A stretch of DNA of 42,047 bases from an uncultured Candidatus Melainabacteria bacterium (lineage in GTDB: Bacteria > Cyanobacteriota > Vampirovibrionia > Gastranaerophilales > Gastranaerophilaceae): positions 1 through 42,047 of the forward strand of contig CAKUXD010000014.1 of assembly GCA_934699705.1 (NCBI GenBank), written 5' to 3'. The notes under the pieces are model-generated. The model was not told where the DNA came from, did not search any database, and saw nothing but the letters and a program-made list of their open reading frames with translations. Shown piece after piece: positions 7,411-16,468 of the stretch; the stretch's first letter is position 1; each line of letters starts with the position of its first letter. The position numbers and the translations under genes are program-made.

Positions 7411-8739
7411 GTGAAAAAATTAAAATTTTATCTATCAATAATTATCGCAAGATTAATTTCAGCCACAATAAAAATTGTAGGGCGCAGTAGTGGCACGTCT
7501 TTTGTCGGAATGTTTACTTTAAAATTCAATCCTGACTTTTTAAAATTTTGCTCAAAATATATTACAGACAAAAAAATTTCTGTAACAGGAACAAACGGAA
7601 AAACCACAACCGCAGGATTAATTGCACATATCCTTGAAGCTAATAACAAATCTGTTATTCATAATGCTCAAGGCGCGAATATGTTGACAGGCATAGCCAA
7701 CGTTTTTGCAACAACAATTGTACCAACAAAACGTTATGATAATTGCGTTTTAGAATCAGACGAAGCATATTTATCAAAATTATACGATTATATGACTCTT
7801 GATTACCTTGTTGTTACAAATCTATTTCGCGACCAATTAGACAGATATGGTGAACTTGATACAACTGCAAGAAAAATTCAAGACGGCATTGATAAAAATC
7901 CAAATTTAAAATTATTATTAAACGCAGATGACCCACTAGTTGCAAATCTTGGAAAAAATAACGAAGTTATTTTCTATGGTTTTGAAAACATTGAATTTGT
8001 TGGTGCAAGAACTATTTCTCACGCTCCGGCTGAAATGTTCAATTGTGTTTGCGGAAAACCTTTAGAATATACAAAAAGATTTTATGCCCAACAAGGTCAT
8101 TACTACTGCTCTTGCGGATATAAAAGACCAATTTGCAAATACATAGGTTATGCAAAAATATTCAATGCATACATAGAAATTTCTGTAAAATGCGGTGAAC
8201 AAACAACTTCGTACAAAATTGAAACTATCGGACTTTATAACGCTTACAACGTTCTTTCAGCAATTTCAATGGCTTTAGAATTAGGTTACAGCCAACAAGA
8301 AATTCAACAAGCACTAAATACCTATAAAGCAATGTTCGGACGCGCTGAAAAAACAACGATTAATGGTCATAAAACTATTATTCAACTAATTAAAAACCCA
8401 GCAGGAGCAAGCGAAGTTTTAAAAACAGTTGACCTAAATTCAAATATTTTAATTGCCATAAATGATAATTTTGCTGACGGCAGAGATGTTTCTTGGCTTT
8501 GGGATACAGAATTTGAACTACTTAAAGATACAAGCAAACCTATTATAACATCTGGTATTCGAGCAAGTGATATGGCTTTACGCTTGAAATATGCAGGAAT
8601 ACCAGAAGAAAAAATTAAAATTGAACCTGATTTATTTAAGGCTATAAAAGAAGTTTCCAGTTCTAAAAACACAGACGAAACAATAACAATAATGCCGTCT
8701 TACACCGCATTATTGCAAATGAAAAATAAAAATAAGTGA
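7411..8739 (+). CDS. murT: Mur ligase family protein MurT (lipid II isoglutaminyl synthase subunit)
   Basis: With the amidotransferase GatD, MurT converts D-glutamate at stem-peptide position 2 of lipid II to D-isoglutamine, using ATP. The 442-residue protein has the P-loop GTNGKTTT (60-67), a zinc ribbon in the middle domain (C212-x-C214 and C233-x-C235, then KRP), and the C-terminal DUF1727 domain with DGRDVSWLWD (356-365), which carries the aspartate thought to complete the catalytic set with GatD. The GTG start is chosen because the residues before the P-loop match the family N-terminus. In most genomes gatD is adjacent; here the next gene is a PdxJ-like protein 6 bases downstream, and no gatD lies in the window. 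A Gram-negative-type host makes the pathway noteworthy. Confidence 0.85.
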   Translation: MKKLKFYLSIIIARLISATIKIVGRSSGTSFVGMFTLKFNPDFLKFCSKYITDKKISVTGTNGKTTTAGLIAHILEANNKSVIHNAQGANMLTGIANVFATTIVPTKRYDNCVLESDEAYLSKLYDYMTLDYLVVTNLFRDQLDRYGELDTTARKIQDGIDKNPNLKLLLNADDPLVANLGKNNEVIFYGFENIEFVGARTISHAPAEMFNCVCGKPLEYTKRFYAQQGHYYCSCGYKRPICKYIGYAKIFNAYIEISVKCGEQTTSYKIETIGLYNAYNVLSAISMALELGYSQQEIQQALNTYKAMFGRAEKTTINGHKTIIQLIKNPAGASEVLKTVDLNSNILIAINDNFADGRDVSWLWDTEFELLKDTSKPIITSGIRASDMALRLKYAGIPEEKIKIEPDLFKAIKEVSSSKNTDETITIMPSYTALLQMKNKNK

Positions 8740-8745
8740 GGGAAA

Positions 8746-9459
8746 ATGCAACTAAATATAAACATAAATTATTTAGCAAGTTTAAGAAACACTATTGGCG
8801 GTGGAGAACCTGATATTTTAAAATTCTCAAGATACTGTGAACACGCGGGTTCTGACGGTATTGTTGCGCATATAAACGATACCCAATCAAATATTTCAAC
8901 TTATGATGTTAAAAATTTAAAACAACATTTGAAAAATCGTTTTATCCTAAAAATGCTGATGACACCTGAAAACAAACAACTTGCGCTAGATTGTAAGCCT
9001 GATACTGTTTGCATTGTCCCAGCAACAAATGAACCTTCTCCATCACAAGGATTTAATGCCCTTAAATTTCAAACAGAATTGAACGATTTTATGATTCCAC
9101 TGATGTATGAAGGAATTTTGGCAAGCGTATTTATTGAACCTGAAATTGATCAGGTAAATTCTGCATACAAAGCGGGAATGCATTATGTTGAGTTAAACAC
9201 TCTAAAATATACCGAAGCCTTTAAAACAGGTAACTTTGAAACAGAATACACAAACCTCAAAGAAGCAGCCGTTTTAGCACATACTTTAGGATTAAAAGTT
9301 TCATTATGTAAAGAAATTAATTATCAAAATGTCAGCAAACTTACAGAAATTCCTAACATTTCAGAAATGACAATCGGTCATAGCATAACAATAAAATCAA
9401 TTTATAACGGTTTAGACAGCTCAATAAAAGAAATGAAAGAGTTAATAAATGAAAAGTAA
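8746..9459 (+). CDS. PdxJ-fold protein with replaced catalytic residues
   Basis: A 237-residue protein that aligns along its whole length with pyridoxine 5'-phosphate synthase, an (alpha/beta)8 barrel making the B6 ring from 3-amino-2-oxopropyl phosphate and deoxyxylulose phosphate. Conserved landmarks: NININYLASLR (4-14) for NIDHVATLR; AGSDGIVAHI (34-43); VCIVPA (88-93); VELNT (148-152); and the phosphate loop IGHS (210-213). However, the LREDRRH block reads INDTQSN (43-49), the catalytic glutamate (NLEMA in PdxJ) is lysine at 69, and the NAGHG histidine loop reads SLCKE (186-190). Only H42 remains of the usual acid-base set. The fold is thus kept, but normal PdxJ catalysis is unlikely. GAGGGAAA gives a strong ribosome site. 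It lies between murT and a zinc-ribbon gene that overlaps its end by 11 bases. Confidence 0.75.
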   Translation: MQLNININYLASLRNTIGGGEPDILKFSRYCEHAGSDGIVAHINDTQSNISTYDVKNLKQHLKNRFILKMLMTPENKQLALDCKPDTVCIVPATNEPSPSQGFNALKFQTELNDFMIPLMYEGILASVFIEPEIDQVNSAYKAGMHYVELNTLKYTEAFKTGNFETEYTNLKEAAVLAHTLGLKVSLCKEINYQNVSKLTEIPNISEMTIGHSITIKSIYNGLDSSIKEMKELINEK

Positions 9460-9763
9460 AGAAGAAATTATAGAAGAAATGCAACAAGTTGTTGAACAAA
9501 TGCGACTTGATGATTTGGAAGAACGTCCAGAACTTGAAGAAGAATACTTTGACTGCTCTTGTTGCGGTCAAACAAAATCTTACGCAGGCTCTATTCAATA
9601 CGGCGAGTACAGATTATGCAACGATTGCGTACTTCTTGCAGAAACTGGATTTGCTCTAAATAAAATTAAAGATGTTTCCGAATTAATCGACGCAATGGAA
9701 GACAAACGACTTGAAGAATTATGCAATTACATAAAACAAGACGAAAAAAGTCATAATAACTAA
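9449..9763 (+). CDS. Small zinc-ribbon protein of unknown function
   Basis: A 104-residue acidic protein. Residues 1-33 form a strongly charged helix (KEEIIEEMQQVVEQMRLDDL). A probable zinc ribbon follows: C36-S-C38-C39-G, then C57-N-D-C60. The tail is helical and acidic. Such ribbons usually bind nucleic acid or mediate protein contacts. The gene starts 11 bases before the PdxJ-like gene ends, with GAAAGAG ahead of the ATG, so the two are translationally coupled, which links it to the murT/PdxJ-like group. No named family recognised. Confidence 0.65.
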   Translation: MKSKEEIIEEMQQVVEQMRLDDLEERPELEEEYFDCSCCGQTKSYAGSIQYGEYRLCNDCVLLAETGFALNKIKDVSELIDAMEDKRLEELCNYIKQDEKSHNN

Positions 9764-9766
9764 ACT

Positions 9767-10249
9767 TTAGCCTAAATTTTCAATTGCAGTTGTTATGTTC
9801 AAGTCAATATATTTAAAAAAGTTTGTTAAGACTCCAATTGGGAAAAAGTAATTATTGTCTGCCGGAACGACTTTTACAATTGAAGATTTTGGGTCAACTC
9901 TTGTAACTGTTGCTAAAAATTGTCTGTTTGAAACTCTAAATAAAATATACCCATTTGCAGACTGAATTTCATCAATTAAAAATTTATTTGCATTTATACT
10001 TGCTAAAGACATAAAAAATAATTTATCAACAGATACATCATATTTTTTAGTACATTTTTCAAAAGAAATCATCTGAGGCACAGTTGGAGAAACGTTTTGT
10101 GGTGTTGTTGTAACTTTTTGAACATTCACAGTTTGAGTTAAATTAGAGGTTGCAGAAATTGGTTTAACAATAACTTGCTCCGCCGAACTTGCACTCAAAC
10201 CCACAAACATTAATAAAAATATTCCAAAAAATTTTAAGATTCTTTCCAT
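9767..10249 (-). CDS. Small secreted protein of unknown function
   Basis: A 160-residue protein with a clear signal peptide (ILKFFGIFLLMFVGLSASSA, cleavage after about residue 23), a polar Thr/Val/Pro-rich linker (about 25-60) and a folded C-terminal region (about 62-155) with a single cysteine (in FEKCTKKY) and alternating strands such as GYILFRVSNRQFLATVTRV. No family recognised. The ATG lies 16 bases before the polA stop, with GGGG upstream, so translation is probably coupled to polA. It converges on the zinc-ribbon gene, leaving only 3 bases between the two stops. Confidence 0.6.
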   Translation of the reverse strand: MERILKFFGIFLLMFVGLSASSAEQVIVKPISATSNLTQTVNVQKVTTTPQNVSPTVPQMISFEKCTKKYDVSVDKLFFMSLASINANKFLIDEIQSANGYILFRVSNRQFLATVTRVDPKSSIVKVVPADNNYFFPIGVLTNFFKYIDLNITTAIENLG

Positions 10250-13041
10250 GATTTACCCCAGTTAATATCCACTAATAACGGCACTTTCAAATCTGCAACG
10301 TTTTGCATTGCATCTGAAACTAATAATTTAATTTGCTCTAACTCGTCAGCTACAACCTCAAATACCAATTCATCGTGTACCTGCATAACCATTTTTGATT
10401 TTAAATTATTTTCTTTCAAAGCCTTATCTACATTTATCATAGCCATTTTAATTAAATCGGCAGCTGTACCCTGTAATGGTTGATTAATAGCTGCTCTTTC
10501 AGCAAAATCTTTAATCATTCTGTTTGGACTTGATAATTCACTTGCAAGATAACGACGTCTGCCAAAAACCGTTTCTACATAACCTTTTTCATATACGAAA
10601 GTAACAGTCTTAGTCATATAATCGCGAACTTTTGGATATGTTTCAAAATACTTATCTATAAAACTTTGAGCCTCTTGTGCTGTAATATCAAGAGCTTTCG
10701 CCAAACCATAACGTGTTTGACCATAAACAATACCAAAATTTACGGCTTTTGCCTTATAACGCATTTCTTTTGTAACTTCTTCAACAGGTACATCAAAAAC
10801 TTTTGATGCAGTTAGGCTATGAACGTCTATTCCAGATTTAAATGCTTCAATCAGGTGTTCATCGCACGAAATATGCGCCAAAAGACGAAGTTCAATTTGC
10901 GAATAATCCGAAGATAAAATATAATTGTTTTCATCTTCAGGAATGAAAGCATTTCTCAATTTATTACCTTCTTCTGTTCTGATAGGAATATTCTGCAAAT
11001 TAGGATTTGAAGAAGATAAACGACCTGTGGCAGTAATTGTCTGATTATAGGTTGTATGTATTCTGTAATCCTTTAAACTTACCAACAAAGGCAAAGCGTC
11101 TGTATATGTAGATTTTAGCTTTGTATATTTTCTATAATCAATTAAATACCTGCAAATCGGGTATTCCTCGGCTAATTCTTCTAAAACCTCAACGCTTGTA
11201 GAAAGTTTTGTTTTACCTTTTTTCTTTTTTAATTGAATATTTAATTTATTATAAAGAATTTCACCAACCTGTTTTGGAGAATTAATATTGAATTTTTCAC
11301 CAGCAATTTCAAAAATTTTAGCCTCATATTCTGACGCTTTTGCGGACATATATTCAGATAACTCGCTCATATAATCAATATCTAAGGCAACACCATCATA
11401 TTCCATTTGAGCCAAAATCTTTGTTAGCGGTAATTCAATTTCATCATGTAATCTCAATTCACATACAGACAAGTCTTTTAGCCAAAAATGAGTTAATCTA
11501 AAAATAGAAAATGCGCAATCTTGTGCATAAGTCGCTAAATCAGTTTGTGGCAATTCCGCAAATTTAGTTTTCTTAGTTGCAAAATCTAATTCAAATAAAA
11601 TATGGTTGATATAATCCAAAGCCAAAGCATTCAAATCGTGGCTTCTGTTCGGATTTTTTATATAACTTGCTAAAATTACATCAAAACTTAGATTTTTTAA
11701 CTCAATTTCCGCAGATTTTAATATATTTATGTCATTTTTTGCGTTATATGTATATTTTTTAATTTTTTCGCTTTCAAAAATAGGCTTCAACAGCGATATT
11801 AAACCTTCTTTATTTGGAATATAAACAGAATTAATTTTATCCTTATCTTCATAAGCTATTGCACAACCAATAAAATCAATAGTTACTGCATTTTCAAAAT
11901 CTGAAATGAATGAAATTGCAATCTCATCACGAGTAAGAATTTCCTGCACTAATGGCGCTAATTCCGTATCTGTTGCAATAACCTTGCTTTCATAAGTTTC
12001 TTTTTCGACAGTTTCCTTTACTACGGTAGAAAATAAACCCAATTGAACCTGTCCTTCAGCAGGCATGGCGTCTTTAAATTGCACAATTGTTTCTGATGGT
12101 TCTTCTTCAATTTTTTTAGATATACCTTCGCAGTTTTTATCAAAAGAACATAAAATGCTATCAATATTTTTAACAAACGTGTAAAATTGCATTTTTTTTA
12201 AATATTCCACAACATTAGAAATTTCAGGTAATTCAACTTTGGTTTCTTCAAAATCAAAAGGAATATCCACATTTCTTACGATTGTCGCTAAATATTTACT
12301 TAATTTTGCAGACTCCTCACCTGCAATTAATCTATTTCTTATCGCATTTTCTGGAATATTTTCAACATCTCTGTAAATATCTTCTAAGGAAGAATATCTC
12401 GTTAAAAGTTTTTGTGCTGATTTTTCACCAATTCCCTTAACTCCAGGAATATTATCCGAAGTATCACCGCGTAAACCTTTATAATCAACTACCTGACTTG
12501 GCCAAACGCCAAGTTTTTCATGAACTTTATACCAGTCATACTCGATTAATTCCCCCTTTGAAGGAATTAAAACTTTAACCAATCCCTCTCTGTCAATCAA
12601 TTGAAAAGAATCTTGATCGCCTGTTAAAATAAGCGTTCTATGACCCAATTTTGACGCCTTTGCAGTAATCGTACCAATTACATCGTCTGCTTCATAACCT
12701 GCTTTTGTATAAATTGGAATATTAAAGGCTTGCAAACCTTCCATTATTAACCCAAGTTGTGTTCTTAACGGGTCAGGCATTGCCTCTCTATTTGCTTTAT
12801 ATTCCTGATATTTTTCAACACGAAAAGTTTGTCTGCCAACATCAAATGTAACAGCAATTGAATCTGGTTTTATATCTTTATTCTTCAATAAATCAAAAAC
12901 TGATTTAAAAAATCCATAGACTGCCCAAGTTGGAGTACCGCTAGAAGTCTTCATTCCAGTACGCTCTAGTGCAAAATATTGACGGAATGCAAGCGCATGT
13001 CCGTCAATTAAAATTAAAGTCTTTTGTTTCTGATTTGCCAT
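10234..13041 (-). CDS. polA: DNA polymerase I
   Basis: Repair and Okazaki-fragment polymerase, 935 residues. Residues 1 to about 300 form the 5'-3' flap nuclease (DGHALAFRQYFAL; VTFDVGRQTFR; GDQDSFQLI; DNIPGVKGIGEKSA). The polymerase domain has motif A DYSQIELRLLAHIS (from about 712), the O-helix RYKAKAVNFGIVYG (about 761-774) and motif C QVHDELVFE (about 887-895). The middle 3'-5' exonuclease-like domain seems inactive: where active enzymes have FDTET, this one reads SFISDFEN, and the third carboxylate position (YAxxDAD in active enzymes) reads YAQDCAF. Loss of proofreading is common in PolA of several phyla. It starts 3 bases after the clpX stop. Confidence 0.95.
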   Translation of the reverse strand: MANQKQKTLILIDGHALAFRQYFALERTGMKTSSGTPTWAVYGFFKSVFDLLKNKDIKPDSIAVTFDVGRQTFRVEKYQEYKANREAMPDPLRTQLGLIMEGLQAFNIPIYTKAGYEADDVIGTITAKASKLGHRTLILTGDQDSFQLIDREGLVKVLIPSKGELIEYDWYKVHEKLGVWPSQVVDYKGLRGDTSDNIPGVKGIGEKSAQKLLTRYSSLEDIYRDVENIPENAIRNRLIAGEESAKLSKYLATIVRNVDIPFDFEETKVELPEISNVVEYLKKMQFYTFVKNIDSILCSFDKNCEGISKKIEEEPSETIVQFKDAMPAEGQVQLGLFSTVVKETVEKETYESKVIATDTELAPLVQEILTRDEIAISFISDFENAVTIDFIGCAIAYEDKDKINSVYIPNKEGLISLLKPIFESEKIKKYTYNAKNDINILKSAEIELKNLSFDVILASYIKNPNRSHDLNALALDYINHILFELDFATKKTKFAELPQTDLATYAQDCAFSIFRLTHFWLKDLSVCELRLHDEIELPLTKILAQMEYDGVALDIDYMSELSEYMSAKASEYEAKIFEIAGEKFNINSPKQVGEILYNKLNIQLKKKKGKTKLSTSVEVLEELAEEYPICRYLIDYRKYTKLKSTYTDALPLLVSLKDYRIHTTYNQTITATGRLSSSNPNLQNIPIRTEEGNKLRNAFIPEDENNYILSSDYSQIELRLLAHISCDEHLIEAFKSGIDVHSLTASKVFDVPVEEVTKEMRYKAKAVNFGIVYGQTRYGLAKALDITAQEAQSFIDKYFETYPKVRDYMTKTVTFVYEKGYVETVFGRRRYLASELSSPNRMIKDFAERAAINQPLQGTAADLIKMAMINVDKALKENNLKSKMVMQVHDELVFEVVADELEQIKLLVSDAMQNVADLKVPLLVDINWGKSWKES

Positions 13042-13044
13042 AAT

Positions 13045-14364
13045 CTATGCAATTTCTTCTTTTAGTTTTTTATCTTTTTTATTTGGAAGTTTAATTAATT
13101 CAGCCTTATTACGGTTTAAAACCATCTCTTTTGTAACTGTAAACTTCGAAACATCTTCTTTTGTTGGAACATCGTACATAACATCTAACATAAGTTCTTC
13201 AACAATAGAACGCAATGCACGAGCGCCAGTTTTACGTTTAATCGCTTCTTTTGCGATTTCTTCAATTGCTTCTGGTTCAAATTCTAAATCAACACCGTCC
13301 ATTTTTAACAAGCATTGATATTGTTTAATAATAGCGTTCTTTGGTTCTGTTAAAATCATTTTTAAAGTCTTTTCATCTAACTGATCAAGAACTGCAAATA
13401 CTGGAACACGACCGATAAACTCTGGAATTAAACCAAATTTTAATAAATCTTCTGGTTGTAATTTCTTTAACATCTTAGATTCTTCAGCTTCTTTTTCAGC
13501 CTTTGTTAAAGCTGGTTTTGAACCGAAACCTAAAGATGTACCATCATCTGAACGTCGTTCAATAATTTTATCCAAACCAACAAAAGCACCACCAACAATA
13601 AATAAAATGTTGCTTGTATCAATTTGAATAAACTCTTGATGAGGGTGTTTTCTTCCGCCTTGAGGTGGGACATTAGCAACTGTTCCCTCAATCATTTTTA
13701 ACAACGCTTGTTGAACACCTTCACCAGAAACATCACGAGTAATTGATGTATTTTCTGATTTTCTTGCGATTTTATCAATTTCATCAATATAAATAATACC
13801 CGTTTCAGCTTTTTTAGCATCAAATTCAGCATTTTGATATAATCTTAACAGAATATTTTCAACATCATCACCCACATAACCAGCTTCTGTCAAAGTTGTA
13901 GCATCTGCAACTGCAAATGGTACATCTAACAATTTTGCAAGGGTTTGAGCCAATAAAGTTTTACCGCTACCAGTTGGTCCAACAAGTAAAATATTTGATT
14001 TTTGGATTTCAACAGTATCTTTATCCTTACCTTCTTCTTTATTGTGGCGAAGACGTTTGTAATGGTTATAAACAGAAACAGCAAGCACTTTTTTAGCATC
14101 GTCTTGACCAACAATATGTTCATCTAAATATGCCTTAATTTCATGTGGTTTTGGAATTGCCTTTTCTTTTGAAGAAGAACCTTTTTCTTTTGTCGCACTT
14201 TCTTTTTCTTTGCCTTCAAAAAATTCTTCATCTAAAATTTCATTACAAAGTTCAACACATTCATCACAAATATATACTTCAGGGCCTGCAATAAGTTTTT
14301 TAACTTGATCTTGCGTTTTGCCACAGAAAGAACATTTTAATCTGCTATCATCGTGCTTTGCCAT
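13045..14364 (-). CDS. clpX: ATP-dependent Clp protease ATP-binding subunit ClpX
   Basis: AAA+ unfoldase that recognises substrates and threads them into ClpP. The 439 residues show the N-terminal zinc-binding domain (C11, C14, C33, C36), a lysine/serine-rich linker (about 50-72), Walker A GPTGSGKT (129-136), the GYVG pore loop (162-165), Walker B IDEID (193-197) and the GRKHP loop. The tail contains the C-terminal domain with KRKTGARALRSI (sensor 2 arginine). GGAGA precedes the ATG. It sits 9 bases after clpP in the classic tig-clpP-clpX order. Confidence 0.97.
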   Translation of the reverse strand: MAKHDDSRLKCSFCGKTQDQVKKLIAGPEVYICDECVELCNEILDEEFFEGKEKESATKEKGSSSKEKAIPKPHEIKAYLDEHIVGQDDAKKVLAVSVYNHYKRLRHNKEEGKDKDTVEIQKSNILLVGPTGSGKTLLAQTLAKLLDVPFAVADATTLTEAGYVGDDVENILLRLYQNAEFDAKKAETGIIYIDEIDKIARKSENTSITRDVSGEGVQQALLKMIEGTVANVPPQGGRKHPHQEFIQIDTSNILFIVGGAFVGLDKIIERRSDDGTSLGFGSKPALTKAEKEAEESKMLKKLQPEDLLKFGLIPEFIGRVPVFAVLDQLDEKTLKMILTEPKNAIIKQYQCLLKMDGVDLEFEPEAIEEIAKEAIKRKTGARALRSIVEELMLDVMYDVPTKEDVSKFTVTKEMVLNRNKAELIKLPNKKDKKLKEEIA

Positions 14365-14373
14365 TATTTTCTC

Positions 14374-14964
14374 CTATTTTATAGCATCTCTTGATACAAC
14401 TTTATCAATCATACCATATTCAAGAGCTTCTGCTGGTGTCATGATATAATCACGATCTGTATCTTTTTCAATTTTCTTAATTGATTGACCTGTATTTGAC
14501 GCTAAGATTTCATTTAATGATTTTTTAATTCTGATAATTTCAGCTGCTTGAATTTCAATGTCAGTAGCTTGACCTTGAGCGCCACCTAAAGGTTGGTGAA
14601 TTAAAACTCTTGAGTGAGGTAAAGCCATACGTTTACCTTTTGTACCTGATGACAACAAGAATGCGCCCATTGATGCTGCTTGACCTAAACAAATTGTAGA
14701 AACATCAGCTCTGATGTGTTGCATTGTATCATAAATAGCAAAACCTGCTGTTACAGAACCTCCAGGGCTATTAATATATAACATAATATCTTTTTCTGGA
14801 TTTTCGCTATCTAATAATAACAATTGAGCTACAACTAAATTTGCAACCATATCATCAATTTGAGTGCCTAAAAAGATAATTCTTTCTCTTAATAATCTTG
14901 AAAAGATATCGAATGAACGTTCGCCTCTGCTTGATTGTTCAATAACTACTGGTACAAAACTCAT
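14374..14964 (-). CDS. clpP: ATP-dependent Clp protease proteolytic subunit ClpP
   Basis: Serine peptidase that forms the double-heptamer chamber. The 196 residues carry the full triad: S98 in GQAASMG, H123 in VLIHQPLGG and D172 in TDRDYIM. The length is typical. AAAGGAAA lies about 8 bases before the ATG. An 82-base gap separates it from tig; it contains overlapping inverted repeats (caatttga/tcaaattg, 15013-15042) and AT-rich sequence that may hold an internal promoter, so clpPX could also be transcribed apart from tig. Confidence 0.97.
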   Translation of the reverse strand: MSFVPVVIEQSSRGERSFDIFSRLLRERIIFLGTQIDDMVANLVVAQLLLLDSENPEKDIMLYINSPGGSVTAGFAIYDTMQHIRADVSTICLGQAASMGAFLLSSGTKGKRMALPHSRVLIHQPLGGAQGQATDIEIQAAEIIRIKKSLNEILASNTGQSIKKIEKDTDRDYIMTPAEALEYGMIDKVVSRDAIK

Positions 14965-15046
14965 TTTTTAAATTTCCTTTCTATATATTATAAATTATAT
15001 TTATTTTTATTTCAATTTGATTTGAGTAAATCTCTCAAATTGGAAA

Positions 15047-16366
15047 CTATTTAGATTTTTTCTTATCAGCTTTTGGTGCAACCATGTTAAATTTATTATT
15101 ATTAACAAGGAAGTCTGTAATTTTTTCACTAATAATTTGTTGTGAAACTGCACTTAACATTGTCGGATTCATTGCTAATTGTTTCATAACTTCTGTTTTA
15201 TCCAAACCGTATGAATTTTGCATTTCAGCAACTTTTGCTTGCATATCATCAGCATTCATATCAATTTTTTCTGTTTTTGCAATTTTATCAATTACTAATG
15301 TGTTTTTAATTCTTTTTAACGCATCTTCTTCAACCGTTTTAAGAATTGAATCTTCGCCTTGTTGTTCAACTGCTTGTTCATAAGTAAATCCTTGATGAGC
15401 TAAGCGTTCTTTATATTCATTTAAAAGAAGATTTTTTTCACGTTCAATCATTGATGGTTGAACATCAATTTCTACGCTATCAAGAATTTTATCAAAAATT
15501 GCTAATTCACAAGCGCGTTTATCACGAGCTTCTTTATCTTTTTGCAAGAAATCTTTAATATCTTGTTGTAACGCTTCAACTGTATCAAAACCTACTTTTT
15601 TAGCAAATTCTTCATTTAATTCTGGTTTAACTTTTTCTTTTATTTCGTGAATTTTAATTTTGAAAGTTGCTGGTGCGCCAGCTAATTTTGCTTCATGGTA
15701 TGTTTCAGGGAAAGTTACATTAATTTCAAATTCTTCACCTGTGCTATGACCTATTAGTTGTTCTGCAAAACCAGGAATAAATCTTGAATTTGCAAGGTCT
15801 AGTGTGTAATTTTTTCCATCACCATGTTCAATCTTTTCTCCATTTGAAAAACCTTCAAAATCAAATTTAACTAAATCGTCTTCTTTTGCTGGTCTATCAA
15901 CCACAACCTTATATGAAACAGCTCTGTTTAACATATTTTCCAAAGATTTTTCATAAGCATCTTCTGGAATTACATATTCTTCAACATCAACTGTCAAACC
16001 CTTGTAATCCTTTAATTCAAATTGTGGTCTAACTTCAACACTAGCAACAACTTTTAAATCTTCTCCTACATTAAAGTCATAAGACTCAACTGATGGTTGA
16101 GAAATTACATCTAATTCGTTTTCCTTGATTGCTTGTTGAAAAACTTTTGGTAACAAAGTTTCCAAGGCTTCATATTTAATTCTTTCTGCACCAACGTGTT
16201 GTTCAATAACGTTACGAGGTGCTTTTCCACGTCTAAAACCTGGAATATTTACATGTTGTGAAATTCTTTGAGAAGCTCTGTTATACGCGTCAACTGCGTC
16301 TTTTGCAGGGAACTCAATATTCATTTTTACTACGTTGTGTTCTTGTTTTTCTAATTCTATTTTCAT
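15047..16366 (-). CDS. tig: Trigger factor (ribosome-associated chaperone)
   Basis: Folds nascent chains at the ribosome exit. I start it at ATG 16366 (439 residues), preceded by AAGGAAGAAAG, because the family N-terminus begins MKIELEKQEHNVVK; an upstream ATG would add 23 unrelated residues. The ribosome-binding signature GFRRGKAPR is at about 45-53, the FKBP-type PPIase domain spans about 150-245 (DDLVKFDFEGFSNGE), and the C-terminal arms end in a lysine-rich tail. First gene of the tig-clpP-clpX-polA series, it diverges from hydE with only about 100 bases between. Confidence 0.95.
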   Translation of the reverse strand: MKIELEKQEHNVVKMNIEFPAKDAVDAYNRASQRISQHVNIPGFRRGKAPRNVIEQHVGAERIKYEALETLLPKVFQQAIKENELDVISQPSVESYDFNVGEDLKVVASVEVRPQFELKDYKGLTVDVEEYVIPEDAYEKSLENMLNRAVSYKVVVDRPAKEDDLVKFDFEGFSNGEKIEHGDGKNYTLDLANSRFIPGFAEQLIGHSTGEEFEINVTFPETYHEAKLAGAPATFKIKIHEIKEKVKPELNEEFAKKVGFDTVEALQQDIKDFLQKDKEARDKRACELAIFDKILDSVEIDVQPSMIEREKNLLLNEYKERLAHQGFTYEQAVEQQGEDSILKTVEEDALKRIKNTLVIDKIAKTEKIDMNADDMQAKVAEMQNSYGLDKTEVMKQLAMNPTMLSAVSQQIISEKITDFLVNNNKFNMVAPKADKKKSK

Positions 16367-16468
16367 ATCTTTCTTCCTTGTATTATTACTGATAAAATTA
16401 TACCAAGAAAAGATTGCTTGTAAAGTTATTAACATTCTGTGCTAAAATATATTTTAGGTGAACGATTT

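Noticed and set aside
16367..16435. Upstream start of trigger factor
   Set aside because: The extra 23 residues do not fit the family N-terminus and cross the tig ribosome site.
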